Origin: Streptomyces deccanensis
GTDB taxonomy: Bacteria; Actinomycetota; Actinomycetes; Streptomycetales; Streptomycetaceae
NCBI RefSeq assembly: GCF_022385335.1
Contig: NZ_CP092431.1
Coordinates: 248,001 to 312,000 of the forward strand
DNA: 64,000 nucleotides
Direction: 5' to 3'
Notes under the pieces: generated by a model
Seen by the model: the letters and a program-made list of their open reading frames with translations, nothing else
Told to the model about the DNA's origin: nothing
Databases searched by the model: none
Made by a program: the position numbers and the translations under genes
Shown here: positions 8,744 through 18,500 of the stretch, piece after piece
Layout: each line of letters opens with the position of its first letter
Numbering within the stretch: position 1 is the first letter of the stretch

Positions 8744-9508
8744 TCAGTACTGGACGCGGGTCAGCAGCCCGCCGTCCACCACGAGGTTGACGCCGACGCA
8801 GAAGGAGCCGGTCCGGCCGAGCAAGAACGCCACGGCGGCGGCCACGTCCTCCGCCGTGCCGTAGCGGCCGATCGGCAGCTTGGCGAGGACCTCCTCGTAC
8901 ACCTCCGGTCGGCTGGTGCGGATGGTCTCCCAGGCGCCGCCGGGGAAGTCGATCGGGCCGGGCGAGACGGTGTTGACGCGGATGCCCTTCGGCGCGAGGG
9001 CGTGCGCGAGGGCCGAGGCGTGCTGGACGACGGCGGCCTTCAGCGCGGAGTAGGAGTTGGCGCCGGCGGGCCGGGCGGTGTCGGAGGCGTTGGTGGTGCC
9101 GATGGCGACGACGGCGGCTCGGTCGGAGGCCTCCAGGTGCGGCAGGGCCGCCTCGACCAGTCCCGCGAACGGGATCAGGTCGCCGCGCAGGCTCGCCTCC
9201 CACGAGTCCGGGCCCTTGACGTTGCCCGCCGACACGTTGGACACCAGCAGGTCCAGGCCGCCCAGCTCAAGGGCCGCCCGCTCCACGAAGCCCGCGAGCG
9301 CGGCCGGGTCGGTGACGTCGACCGGTTCGGCGAACACCGTCGCTCCCTCGCCGCGCAGTTCGGCCGCGGCCTTGGCGAGCGCCTCCTCGCCCCGGGCGCA
9401 CAGCGCCAGCGTGCAGCCCTCGGCCGCCAGGGTGCCGGCGATCGCCCGGCCGATGCCCCGGCTCGCGCCGGTCACCAGCGCCTTCGCGCCTGTCAGTCCC
9501 AGATCCAT
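8744..9508 (-). CDS. Short-chain dehydrogenase/reductase
   Basis: 254 residues. The cofactor motif TGASRGIGRA is at the N-terminus, the Tyr-x3-Lys pair is YSALK, and the segment AIGTTNAS stands where the catalytic Ser/Thr region is expected. NVSAG replaces the usual NNAG. Start choice: an in-frame GTG at 9517 would sit directly on AAGGAG, leaving no spacing, whereas ATG at 9508 lies eight bases after AGGAG; the ATG is chosen. It lies between acyl-CoA dehydrogenase and ThuA-like genes and probably oxidises a hydroxyacyl or ketone intermediate of the island. Confidence 0.88.
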   Translation of the reverse strand: MDLGLTGAKALVTGASRGIGRAIAGTLAAEGCTLALCARGEEALAKAAAELRGEGATVFAEPVDVTDPAALAGFVERAALELGGLDLLVSNVSAGNVKGPDSWEASLRGDLIPFAGLVEAALPHLEASDRAAVVAIGTTNASDTARPAGANSYSALKAAVVQHASALAHALAPKGIRVNTVSPGPIDFPGGAWETIRTSRPEVYEEVLAKLPIGRYGTAEDVAAAVAFLLGRTGSFCVGVNLVVDGGLLTRVQY

Positions 9509-9563
9509 CGATGTCACTCCTTCGTGATTGTCGCGACGGGCCGAGGCCCAGGGGGGTGGTCCC

Positions 9564-10802
9564 TCAGTTGCCGGGGAGTTGCGAGAACGGCACCCGGTCC
9601 ACGCGTGGTTCCGGCGGAAGCCTCAGTACGCGTTCGCCGATCAGGTTGCGCTGGATCTGGTCGGTGCCTCCGGCGAGCCGGTAGCCGGGGGCGCCGAGCA
9701 GGTGCTCGGTCCAGGCGAACGTGCCCGGCTCTCCGGTGTCGGCGCTGATCCGGGCGCCCATGAGTTCGGCGGCGACCTGCCCGGTGCGGGTGAGCAGGTC
9801 GGAGGCCATCAGCTTGGTCAGCGACGCCTCGGGGCCGGGCCGGCCGCCGGAGGCGCTCGCGCGGGCGACGCGGTCCACGGTGGCGGCGCGCAGTTCGGTG
9901 CGGACGTACAGGTCGGCGAGGCGCTGGCGGACCAGTGGGTCGTCGGTGCGGCCGAGCGAGCGGGCGAGGGCGAGAACGTCGGTGAAGGTGCCGCCCTTGC
10001 GACGGTTGCCGCTGCCGGAGGCGGTCCGTTCGAAGCCGAGGGTGGCGGTGGCGACCTCCCAGCCCTGCCCCGGCTGCCCGATGCGGAGCCGGTCCGGGAC
10101 GCGGACCCCGCTGAGGAAGACCTCGTTGAAGGAGGCGCCGCCGCTCATCTGCCGGATGGGGCGCACCTCCACGCCGGGGGCGTCCATCGGGACCAGGAAG
10201 GCGGTGATGCCCGCCTGTTTGACGACCTCGGGATCGGTGCGGGCGAGCAGCAGGCCGTACTCGGCGAACTGCGCCCCGGAGGTCCACACCTTCTGTCCGT
10301 CGATCACCCACTCCTCGCCCTCCCGCCGGGCGCGGGTACGCAGCGCGGCGAGGTCGGAGCCGGCGCCGGGCTCGCTGAAGAGCTGGCAGGCGAGCAGGTC
10401 CGTACGCAGGAACGCGCGTGCGTGGTCCTGGCGTTGCTCGGGAGTCCCGAACAGGGAGACGGCCATCGCGACCAGGCGCACCGTGACGCTGATCAGTTCG
10501 GTGGACGGCGGTACGTCGAAGGCCGACTCCTCCTCGGCGAAAGCCGCGGCGTGGGCGGCGGTCAGACCGGCGCCGCCCTTGTCACGAGGAAGGGTCAGGG
10601 CCTGGTAGCCGGCGTCGAAGCGGGCGCGCTGGTAGGCGCGGCAGCGCTCCAGCAGCAGGCGCTCCTCGTCCTCGGGAAGGTTGTGGAACACCGCGAGGCC
10701 GGCGGCGTCGCCGGTGCTCCGTTGCGGTCGCGCCGGCTCGAGGACAGTGGTCAGCCACTGTCGGACCTCTGTGCGCCATGTGTCCGGATCGGGCTGGGAC
10801 AT
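9564..10802 (-). CDS. Acyl-CoA dehydrogenase
   Basis: 412 residues with the three acyl-CoA dehydrogenase domains: helical N-terminus, middle beta domain (LFSEPGAGSDLAAL, VIDGQKVWTSGA) and C-terminal helical domain ending in GGTDQIQRNLIGERVL, the FAD and quaternary contact motif. FAD-dependent alpha,beta-oxidation of an acyl-CoA in the cytoplasm, passing electrons to ETF. ATG at 10802 is chosen because AAGGAGGAG lies four bases upstream; ATG at 10823 lacks a site. First gene of the reverse-strand operon, divergent from the acyl-CoA ligase gene over a 198-base gap, so the two are probably co-regulated. Confidence 0.92.
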   Translation of the reverse strand: MSQPDPDTWRTEVRQWLTTVLEPARPQRSTGDAAGLAVFHNLPEDEERLLLERCRAYQRARFDAGYQALTLPRDKGGAGLTAAHAAAFAEEESAFDVPPSTELISVTVRLVAMAVSLFGTPEQRQDHARAFLRTDLLACQLFSEPGAGSDLAALRTRARREGEEWVIDGQKVWTSGAQFAEYGLLLARTDPEVVKQAGITAFLVPMDAPGVEVRPIRQMSGGASFNEVFLSGVRVPDRLRIGQPGQGWEVATATLGFERTASGSGNRRKGGTFTDVLALARSLGRTDDPLVRQRLADLYVRTELRAATVDRVARASASGGRPGPEASLTKLMASDLLTRTGQVAAELMGARISADTGEPGTFAWTEHLLGAPGYRLAGGTDQIQRNLIGERVLRLPPEPRVDRVPFSQLPGN

Positions 10803-11000
10803 GGCTCCTCCTTGAGACGGCACTTACCAGACGGAAGTTGCAGTAACGGCGACCGGAAGGCATCCGAATCATCTGCTTGAGCACGTATGAACGCGTTCGG
10901 CTCGCCTCAGAGTGTTCCGCACTTTCTTGATAAACGCTACAGTCTCGGCATCGCCTCTCCCCTGAACGTGGGAGAGGGCCGAGGAGCCGCCGGAGGAGCC

Positions 11001-12539
11001 ATGTCGCTGCTGCCATTCGACCGTCGCGCCCGGGAGACCCCGGACGAAGCCGCCCTGGTGGACGACTGGGAAGTGCTGTCCTGGTCCGGTCTCGCCGACC
11101 AGGTGGAGCGGGTCGCGGCGCGGCTGCTGGAGATCGCCCCCGGCCCGCACGACCGGGTCGTCGTCCTGGGCGACAACGCCATCCCGACCGTCGTGGCCCA
11201 TCTGGCCGGACTGCGCGCCGGAGTGGGGACCGTGGCCACGTCCCGGCATCTGACCCCGGGTGAGCTGGTGGACCAGATCATCGACGCGGGGGCGACCGGC
11301 ATCATCGCCGGCCCCGCCGGGGCGGGTGCCGCCCTGGACGCGGCCAGGGAACTGGGTCTGCCGCTGGTGCTGCACGGGACCACGGCGATCGGGCACGCCT
11401 TCGACTGGGACCTGTGGCTGGCGGCCACGCCCCCCGGACGGACCCTTCCGGAGGGCCGGCCCGCCCGGCCGCCCCTCGTCTACACCTCGGGCACCACCGG
11501 CCGGGCGCGCGGCACCGAGGTGCGCTGGGTGAGCGGCCCGGTCGCCGACAGCGCCGCGTATCTGGCCGCGATCGCCGTCCGGCCCGGGTTCCCGCCGGGG
11601 CCGCACCTCGTGTGCGGCCCGCTGCAGCACAACGCGGCGCTGACGTCGCTGCGACACCTCGCGGCCGGCCAACAGGTGGTCGTCCTCGGCAGATACGACC
11701 CGGCGATCTTCCTGAGCCGTGTCGCGAAGTGGCGGGTCACCTCCACCGTCATGGTGCCCACCCACTTTCAACGGCTGCTCGCCCTGCCGGACGAGGTACG
11801 CGCCCGGTACGACGTCTCCAGCCTCACGCAGGTCTCCCACACGGGCTCCGCGTGTCCGCCGGACGTCAAGCGGGCCATGATCGAGTGGTTCGGTCCGGTG
11901 CTGACCGAGTCCTATGGCGCCAGTGAGGCGGGCACCGTGGCCCGCATCAGCAGCACCGAGTGGCTGGAACACCCCGGCTCGGTGGGGCGCGCCCAGCCCC
12001 CGTTCGAGGTGCTCGTCACCGACGACGACGGACGGCCGCTGCCACCCGGCGAGCGTGGGCTCCTCGCGTTCCGCGCCCCCGAGGACCGGGGCGTGCGCTA
12101 CCACGCGGACCCGGAGAAGACGAAGTCCGCCTACCTCTCCCCCGGCGTCTTCACCCTCGGCGACATCGGCTACGTCGACGCGGACGGCTACATCTTCATC
12201 ACCGACCGGGCCGCCGACGTCGTGGTCTCCGGCGGGGTCAACCTGTACCCGGCGGAGAGTGAGGAGGTGCTGCGGCAGCACCCGGCGGTCGCGGAGGTGG
12301 CGGTCATCGGGGTGCCCGACGCGGACTTCGGCGAGTCGCTGCGGGCGCTGGTCGTGGCGGGCGCCGAGGAGCCGTCGGCCGAGGACCTGGACCGGTTCTG
12401 CCGCGAGCGACTGGCCGCCTACAAGTGCCCGAAGGCGTACGAGTTCGTTCCGGAGCTGCTGCGCAACGCGATGGGCAAGCTCGACAAACGCGCGATGCGC
12501 CGCCCCTACTGGCACTCCGAGCGAACCATCGCGGGCTGA
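11001..12539 (+). CDS. Acyl-CoA synthetase (AMP-forming, ANL superfamily)
   Basis: 512 residues. The phosphate-binding loop is YTSGTTGRARG, the adenylate motif appears as ESYGASEAG, and the C-terminal catalytic lysine lies in GKLDKR. It activates a carboxylic acid with ATP and CoA. The ATG at 11001 has GGAGG four bases upstream; the in-frame ATG at 10887 has none and would place the N-terminus in the divergent promoter. It heads a forward operon with a phosphatase-like gene, thiolase and reductase (gaps of 65, 56 and 21 bases). The chain length of its substrate is not evident. Confidence 0.9.
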   Translation: MSLLPFDRRARETPDEAALVDDWEVLSWSGLADQVERVAARLLEIAPGPHDRVVVLGDNAIPTVVAHLAGLRAGVGTVATSRHLTPGELVDQIIDAGATGIIAGPAGAGAALDAARELGLPLVLHGTTAIGHAFDWDLWLAATPPGRTLPEGRPARPPLVYTSGTTGRARGTEVRWVSGPVADSAAYLAAIAVRPGFPPGPHLVCGPLQHNAALTSLRHLAAGQQVVVLGRYDPAIFLSRVAKWRVTSTVMVPTHFQRLLALPDEVRARYDVSSLTQVSHTGSACPPDVKRAMIEWFGPVLTESYGASEAGTVARISSTEWLEHPGSVGRAQPPFEVLVTDDDGRPLPPGERGLLAFRAPEDRGVRYHADPEKTKSAYLSPGVFTLGDIGYVDADGYIFITDRAADVVVSGGVNLYPAESEEVLRQHPAVAEVAVIGVPDADFGESLRALVVAGAEEPSAEDLDRFCRERLAAYKCPKAYEFVPELLRNAMGKLDKRAMRRPYWHSERTIAG

Positions 12540-12604
12540 GCCGGACCGACGACCGTTCCTTACCCTCACCGGCCTCCGCCGACCTTTCCCACGAAGGACC
12601 ATCC

Positions 12605-13210
12605 ATGACCGAACTCCTCCTCATCCGGCACGGCCTCCCCCTGGCGGGCGTGTACGACCCGGGGCTGTCGCCGGAGGGCACCGTCCAGGCGGAGCGCCTC
12701 GCGGCCTGGCTCGGGACCGAGGACATCGACGCCCTGTACACCAGCCCGTTCCGGCGGGCCCGCGAGACGGTGGCGCCCCTGGAACGGCTCACCGGCATGA
12801 CCGCGACCGTGCTGGACGACCTGCGCGAGTGGGACACGGACGTCTCGCACCCCTACACCCCGCCGGAGCAGATCGGCGCGGACGATCCCCGGGCGGCGGC
12901 CCTCGCCGAGGGGCGGTACGAGGACTTCGTGCCCGATCTGGACTGGGACGCCTTCCGCGCGCGTGCCGTACGGGCCATGGACACCATCCTCGACGCCCAT
13001 CCCGGCGGGCGGGTCGCGGCCGTGTGCCACGGCGGCATCACCAACACCTACTTGGCGACGGTGCTCGGCCTGCCCAGGATGTTCTGGTTCCACCCCGGCT
13101 ACACCTCGATCTGCCGGGTACGGCGGCTGCCGGGCGGCCGGATCGTCCCGCACTCGGTGAACGAGACGGCCCACATGATCGCCGAGCGCGCCGTCGACGC
13201 GGTCGCCTGA
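12605..13210 (+). CDS. Histidine phosphatase family protein (phosphoglycerate mutase-like)
   Basis: 201 residues. The catalytic RHG motif is at 8-10 (LLIRHGLPL), with YTSPFRRARET supplying the second arginine and CHGG near 148 the second histidine. The family removes phosphate from small molecules or proteins. Its place between an acyl-CoA ligase and a thiolase is a recurrent but unexplained arrangement; it could clear a phosphorylated or CoA-derived by-product. No specific substrate can be assigned. Confidence 0.87.
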   Translation: MTELLLIRHGLPLAGVYDPGLSPEGTVQAERLAAWLGTEDIDALYTSPFRRARETVAPLERLTGMTATVLDDLREWDTDVSHPYTPPEQIGADDPRAAALAEGRYEDFVPDLDWDAFRARAVRAMDTILDAHPGGRVAAVCHGGITNTYLATVLGLPRMFWFHPGYTSICRVRRLPGGRIVPHSVNETAHMIAERAVDAVA

Positions 13211-13266
13211 CCCGCCCCTGCCCCGCCCCAGGCCCGATCGCCCCACTCCTTCAGGAGGTCCCCGGC

Positions 13267-14457
13267 ATGCCCGGATCCGTCATCGTCTCCGGCGCCAGAA
13301 CACCCATCGGCAGACTGATGGGTGCCCTGAGCACCGTGTCAGCCGTCGACCTCGGCGCCCACGCAATCCGCGCGGCACTGGCCGCCGCGCGCCTGGACCC
13401 GGGTGCGGTGGAGGCCGTCGTCCTCGGTCATGTCGTCCAGGCGGGGGCCGGCCCCAATACGGCACGGCAGGCCGCGATCCGCGCCGGAGTCCCGTTCTCC
13501 GTGCCCGCGAGCACCGTCAACAAGCTCTGTCCGTCGGGTCTGCACGCCATCGCCCTGGCCGACCTCATGATCGCCTCGGGCCGTCACGAGGTGGTCGTCG
13601 CGGGCGGCATGGAGTCCATGTCGGGCGCGCCGCACCTGCTGCGCGGAGCACGTACCGGATGGAAGTACGGCGCGACCGCCGTCGAGGACGCCCTCGACCG
13701 CGACGCCCTCGTGTGCGCCTTCGACGGTGTCTCCATGGGCGCGGCGACCGAGCGGTACCAGCAGCCGTTCGCCCTGACCCGCGAGGAGCAGGACGAGTAC
13801 AGCGCGCTCTCCCACCAACGGGCCGCCCGCGCCCGGGAGTCCGGCGCGCTGGGCGAGGAGATCGCCCCGTTCACGGTGACGGGACGGCGCGGCGAGACGG
13901 TGGTGGACACCGACGAGGGCGTACGGCCGGACAGCACGGCCGAGAGCCTCGGCCGTCTGAAGCCGGCGTTCTCCCCTGGGGGCACCGTCACCGCGGGCAA
14001 CTCCTCCCAGCTCTCCGACGGCGCCGCGGCGGTCGTCGTGATGAGCGCGGAACGCGCCCGGCGGGAGGGCCTCACCCCGCTCGCCGAGATCGGCGCCTAC
14101 GGCACGGTCGCCGGCCCCGACCCCTCCCTGCTGGTCCAGCCGGCCGGCGCGGTGCTCGACGCCCTGTCCCGGGACGGCCGGCTGAAGGCCGCCGACCTGG
14201 ATCTGTTCGAGATCAACGAGGCGTTCGCCGGAGTGGCCCTCGCCTCCGTACGCGAGCTGGAGATCCCCTTGGAGAAGGTGAACGTCAACGGCGGTGCCAT
14301 CGCGCTCGGCCACCCGGTCGGCATGACGGGCGCCCGCCTCGTGCTGACCCTCGCGGCGGAGCTGCGGCGACGCGGCGGCGGCACCGGGGCGGCGGCCCTG
14401 TGCGGGGGCGGCGGCCAGGGCGACGCGCTGCTGCTGCACGTGCCGGCACAGGCCTGA
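13267..14457 (+). CDS. Thiolase (acetyl-CoA C-acetyltransferase)
   Basis: 396 residues. The acyl-accepting Cys is C88 in NKLCPSG (most thiolases have CGSG or CLSG here), the catalytic His is H349 in [12 protein letters not shown], and the second Cys is C379 in [13 protein letters not shown] gives the conserved Asn. It cleaves acetoacetyl-CoA or another 3-ketoacyl-CoA to acetyl-CoA, or the reverse. CAGGAGG precedes the ATG. Together with the downstream 3-hydroxybutyryl-CoA dehydrogenase it would finish a C4 acyl-CoA pathway. Confidence 0.93.
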   Translation: MPGSVIVSGARTPIGRLMGALSTVSAVDLGAHAIRAALAAARLDPGAVEAVVLGHVVQAGAGPNTARQAAIRAGVPFSVPASTVNKLCPSGLHAIALADLMIASGRHEVVVAGGMESMSGAPHLLRGARTGWKYGATAVEDALDRDALVCAFDGVSMGAATERYQQPFALTREEQDEYSALSHQRAARARESGALGEEIAPFTVTGRRGETVVDTDEGVRPDSTAESLGRLKPAFSPGGTVTAGNSSQLSDGAAAVVVMSAERARREGLTPLAEIGAYGTVAGPDPSLLVQPAGAVLDALSRDGRLKAADLDLFEINEAFAGVALASVRELEIPLEKVNVNGGAIALGHPVGMTGARLVLTLAAELRRRGGGTGAAALCGGGGQGDALLLHVPAQA

Positions 14458-14478
14458 ACCCCGGAAGTGGACGCGACC

Positions 14479-15447
14479 ATGAACGACCAACTGCCGTCGA
14501 CCGAGACGGTCCTCACCGTGGCGCACCGCATCACCGCCGCCGACGGTGTCGTCTCCCTCACCCTGCGCCGCCCCGACGGCGGGACACTTCCGTCCTGGAC
14601 GCCGGGCGCCCACATCGACGTGCTCCTGGACGGTGCCGACGGCGAGCTGATCCGTCAGTACTCCCTGTGCGGGCGCCCGGAGGAACGCGGGGTGTGGCAG
14701 ATCGCCGTGCTGCGCGAGCCGCACAGCCGTGGCGGCTCCGCCCATGTCCACGACCACCTGCGCGAAGGCTCCACCGTCCGGGTCCGTGGCCCCCGGAACA
14801 ACTTCCCGCTGCGGCCCGCCGCACGTCAGCTGTTCGTGGCCGGCGGGGTCGGCATCACGCCCGTCCTGTCCATGGTCGAGGCCGCCGACGCCGCGGGAGC
14901 CGACTGGCGACTGCTGTACGGCGGCCGCACCCGCACCTCCATGGCGTTCCTGGACCGTCTCGCCCCGTACGGGGACCGTGTGCTGATCCGTCCCCAGGAC
15001 GAGTACGGCCTGCTGGACCTCGCCGCCTTCCTCGGCCCACCCGAGCCGGACACCCTGGTGCACGCCTGCGGTCCCGAACCCCTGCTGCAGGCACTGCGGG
15101 AGCAGTGCGAGGACTGGCCGGCGGGCACGCTGGGCGTCGAGCGGTTCGCCCCGGTCGAGACGGCGGCGGCCGGTCCCGCCGAGGCCTTCGAGGTGGAACT
15201 CGCCCGCTCCGGGCTCACCCTCACCGTGCCACCGGACCACTCGGTGCTCGAAGCGGTGGAGAAGGCGGGCGTCGAGGTGGCCTTCTCCTGCCGGGAGGGC
15301 ACCTGCGGCACCTGTGAGACCGACGTCCTCGACGGCGATCCCGACCACCGCGACTCGCTGCTCACCGAGGACGAGCGGGCCGCCGGCGACACCATGCTCA
15401 TCTGCGTCTCCCGCTCGTGCGGGCCCCGCCTCGTCCTCGACCTGTGA
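14479..15447 (+). CDS. PDR/VanB-type oxygenase reductase
   Basis: 322 residues in the order flavin domain (RQYSLCG), NAD domain ([12 protein letters not shown]), then C-terminal plant-type [2Fe-2S] domain with C271-x4-C276-x2-C279-x29-C309. This order is that of phthalate dioxygenase reductase and vanillate demethylase reductase, the partners of single-component Rieske oxygenases. It passes electrons from NADH to the oxygenase; the obvious candidate is the Rieske protein at the left edge. ATG at 14479 is chosen; GTG at 14467 is possible but sits on the ribosome site. Confidence 0.9.
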   Translation: MNDQLPSTETVLTVAHRITAADGVVSLTLRRPDGGTLPSWTPGAHIDVLLDGADGELIRQYSLCGRPEERGVWQIAVLREPHSRGGSAHVHDHLREGSTVRVRGPRNNFPLRPAARQLFVAGGVGITPVLSMVEAADAAGADWRLLYGGRTRTSMAFLDRLAPYGDRVLIRPQDEYGLLDLAAFLGPPEPDTLVHACGPEPLLQALREQCEDWPAGTLGVERFAPVETAAAGPAEAFEVELARSGLTLTVPPDHSVLEAVEKAGVEVAFSCREGTCGTCETDVLDGDPDHRDSLLTEDERAAGDTMLICVSRSCGPRLVLDL

Positions 15448-15518
15448 GCGGGCGGGGGCGGTTGGCCTCGCGCACCGCCCCTGTGCCGCTGCTCACGTCA
15501 TGCCCCCTTCCGGCAATT

Positions 15519-15536
15519 TACTAGGACGTCCTAGTA
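15519..15536. promoter_or_regulatory. Perfect 18-base palindrome upstream of icmF, probable operator
   Basis: TACTAGGACGTCCTAGTA reads the same on both strands. It lies 43 bases before the icmF start codon and overlaps a TAGTAT that could be a -10 element, so a protein bound here would block transcription. No regulator gene is adjacent, which suggests a distant regulator, probably of TetR or GntR type by site size. Confidence 0.7.
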
Positions 15537-15579
15537 TCTGTCTCGCCAGCGTTCCTCCATCCCGCCCGGGAAGGCCCCC

Positions 15580-18500
15580 ATGAGCGACCTGCACCGACCT
15601 GTGCACCCCGTCCGACTGGTCACCGCGTCGGCCCTGTTCGACGGACACGACGCGTCGATCAACATCATGCGGCGCATCCTCCAGTCCCAGGGCGCGGAGG
15701 TGATCCACCTCGGACACAACCGTTCGGTGCGGGAGGTCGTGGACGCGGCGCTGGAGGAGGACGCGCACGGCGTCGCCGTCTCGTCCTACCAGGGCGGGCA
15801 CGTGGAGTACTTCGAGTACCTGGTCGAGTCCCTGCGCGGGCACGGAGCGGAGCATGTGCGGGTGGTGGGCGGCGGGGGCGGGGTGATCGTGCCCGAGGAG
15901 ATCGCCCGGCTGCGCGACAGCGGGGTCACCATCTTCTCCCCGGAGGACGGTCAGCGGATGGGCCTGGCCGGGATGGTCAACTCGGTGATCCGGGACTGCG
16001 ACTTCGACCTCTGGGACGCCGGGGCGGCCGACGCGGCCGACGTCCTCGCGGGCGACCGGTTCGCGATCGCCCGCGCCCTCACGGGCGCGGAACTCGGCAA
16101 GCTGCCCCCGGATCTTCTGGGGAAGCTGCGTACTGCCGCGGCGGCACGCACCGTGCCGGTGCTCGGCATCACCGGCACCGGCGGCTCGGGGAAGTCCTCA
16201 CTCACCGACGAACTGGTGCGCCGCTTCCGCCTCGACCAGCAGGACAAGCTGCGCATCGCCGTGATCGCGGTCGACCCGACCCGCCGCCGGGGCGGCGGCG
16301 CCCTGCTCGGTGACCGGATCCGCATGAACTCCCTGGACGGCGATCGGGTCTTCTTCCGGAGCCTGGCCACCCGCGGCAGCCGTGAGCTGCCCGAGCACCT
16401 CACCGACGTGATCGACGTGGTCAAGGCCGCCGGATTCGACCTGGTGATCGTGGAGACACCGGGCATCGGACAGGGCGACGCGGCGATCGTCCCGTTCGTC
16501 GACACCTCCCTCTATGTGATGACGCCGGAGTTCGGCGCCGCCTCGCAGTTGGAGAAGATCGACATGCTCGACTTCGCCGACGTCGTCGCGATCAACAAGT
16601 TCGAGCGGCGCGGCGCCAAGGACGCGCTGCGGGACGTGGGCCGCCAACTGGTCCGCAACCGCGAGGCGTTCGGCATGCGGCCCGAGGACATGCCGGTGTA
16701 CGGCACCTCCGCGGCCACCTTCAACGACGACGGTGTCACCGCGCTCCACCAGCACCTGAAGGCCGCACTGGCCGAGAAGGGGCTGCCGCTGTCCGAGGGC
16801 GTGACGGCGCCGGTCGACGTGCGCCACTCCTCCGGCATCCGCCAGGTGGTTCCCGCCGGTCGGGTGCGCTACCTCGCCGAGGTCACGGACACGGTCCGCG
16901 CGTACCATGCCGAGACCGAGCGGCTCGCCGAGGCGGCCCGGCGGGCGCAGCGCCTGGACCTGGTCAGCGCCGAACTCGTCGAGGCCGGCTCCGACGCCGG
17001 GAACGTGCGGTCACTGCTCGACGACGCCCGCAGGCAGCTCCCGCACGACATCGTGGAACGGATCGCCAACTGGCCCGCCGTCGTGGCCTCGTACTCCGGT
17101 GACGAACAGGTCGTGAAGGTCCGGGACAAGGAGATCCGTACCCGGCTGACCCGCGAGTCCCTGTCGGGGAACAAGGTCCGGCGCGTCGCGCTGCCCCGGT
17201 TCACCGACCACGGGGAGCTGGTGAACTTCTGGCGCCGCGAGAACCTGCCCGGCCACTTCCCCTTCACCGCAGGGGTGTTCCCCTTCAAACGGGACGGCGA
17301 GGACCCGGCCCGGATGTTCGCCGGCGAGGGCGATCCGTTCCGCACCAACCGTCGCTTCAAGCTGCTCTCCGAAGGCCAGCCGGCCACCCGCCTGTCCACC
17401 GCGTTCGACTCGGTCACCCTCTACGGCCGCGACCCGGACGAACGACCCGACGTCTACGGCAAGGTCGGCACCTCCGGCGTCTCCGTGGCCACGCTGGAGG
17501 ACATGAAGGCGCTCTACGACGGCTTCGACCTGGTCGCGCCGACCACCTCGGTCTCCATGACCATCAACGGCCCCGCGCCCACCGTCCTGGCGTTCTTCCT
17601 CAACACCGTCATCGACCAGCGGATCGACCACTTCCGCGCCACCGAGGGCCGCGCCCCCTCACCCGAGGAGACGGCCGAACTGCGGGCGCACGCGCTGGCG
17701 AACGTGCGCGGCACGGTGCAGGCCGACATCCTGAAGGAGGACCAGGGCCAGAACACCTGCCTGTTCTCCACCGAGTTCTCCCTGCGGATGATGGCCGACA
17801 TCCAGGAGTGGTTCATCGAGCAGAAGGTCCGCAACTTCTACTCGGTGTCCATCTCCGGCTACCACATCGCCGAAGCCGGCGCGAACCCCGTCAGCCAGCT
17901 GGCCTTCACCCTGGCGAACGGCTTCACCTACGTCGAGGCGTACCTGGCCCGGGGCATGCACATCGACGACTTCGCCCCGAACCTGTCGTTTTTCTTCTCC
18001 AACGGCATGGATCCGGAGTACACGGTGCTGGGCCGGGTGGCCCGCCGTATCTGGGCGGTGGCGATGAAGGAGAAGTACGGCGCGAACGAGCGCAGCCAGA
18101 AGCTGAAGTACCACGTCCAGACGTCGGGCCGCTCCCTGCACGCGCAGGAGATGGACTTCAACGACATCCGCACAACGTTGCAGGCGCTCATCGCCATCTA
18201 CGACAACTGCAACAGCCTGCACACCAACGCCTACGACGAGGCGGTCACCACCCCCACCGAGGAGTCCGTGCGCCGGGCCCTGGCCATCCAGCTGATCATC
18301 AACCGGGAGTGGGGCCTGGCCATGAACGAGAACCCCCTCCAGGGCTCCTTCGTCATCGACGAACTCACCGACCTGGTCGAGGAGGCCGTGCTCCAGGAGT
18401 TCGAGCGGATCAGCGAGCGCGGCGGTGTCCTCGGCGCCATGGAGACCGGCTACCAGCGCGGCCGCATCCAGGACGAGTCGATGCTCTACGAGCAGCGCAA

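Noticed and set aside
9509..9517. GTG start for the SDR gene
   Set aside because: AAGGAG directly abuts this codon, so only the ATG at 9508 has workable spacing.
10887..11000. Earlier ATG for the acyl-CoA ligase
   Set aside because: No ribosome site, no family match, and it would place coding sequence in the divergent promoter; ATG 11001 has GGAGG.
13339..15348. A 669-residue open frame on the reverse strand opposite the thiolase and reductase genes
   Set aside because: High GC leaves long antisense frames open; the product is compositionally skewed and the forward genes are clear enzymes with ribosome sites.
15448..15579. Cobalamin riboswitch before icmF
   Set aside because: The leader is too short and no B12-box-like sequence was seen; the palindrome explains the region better.
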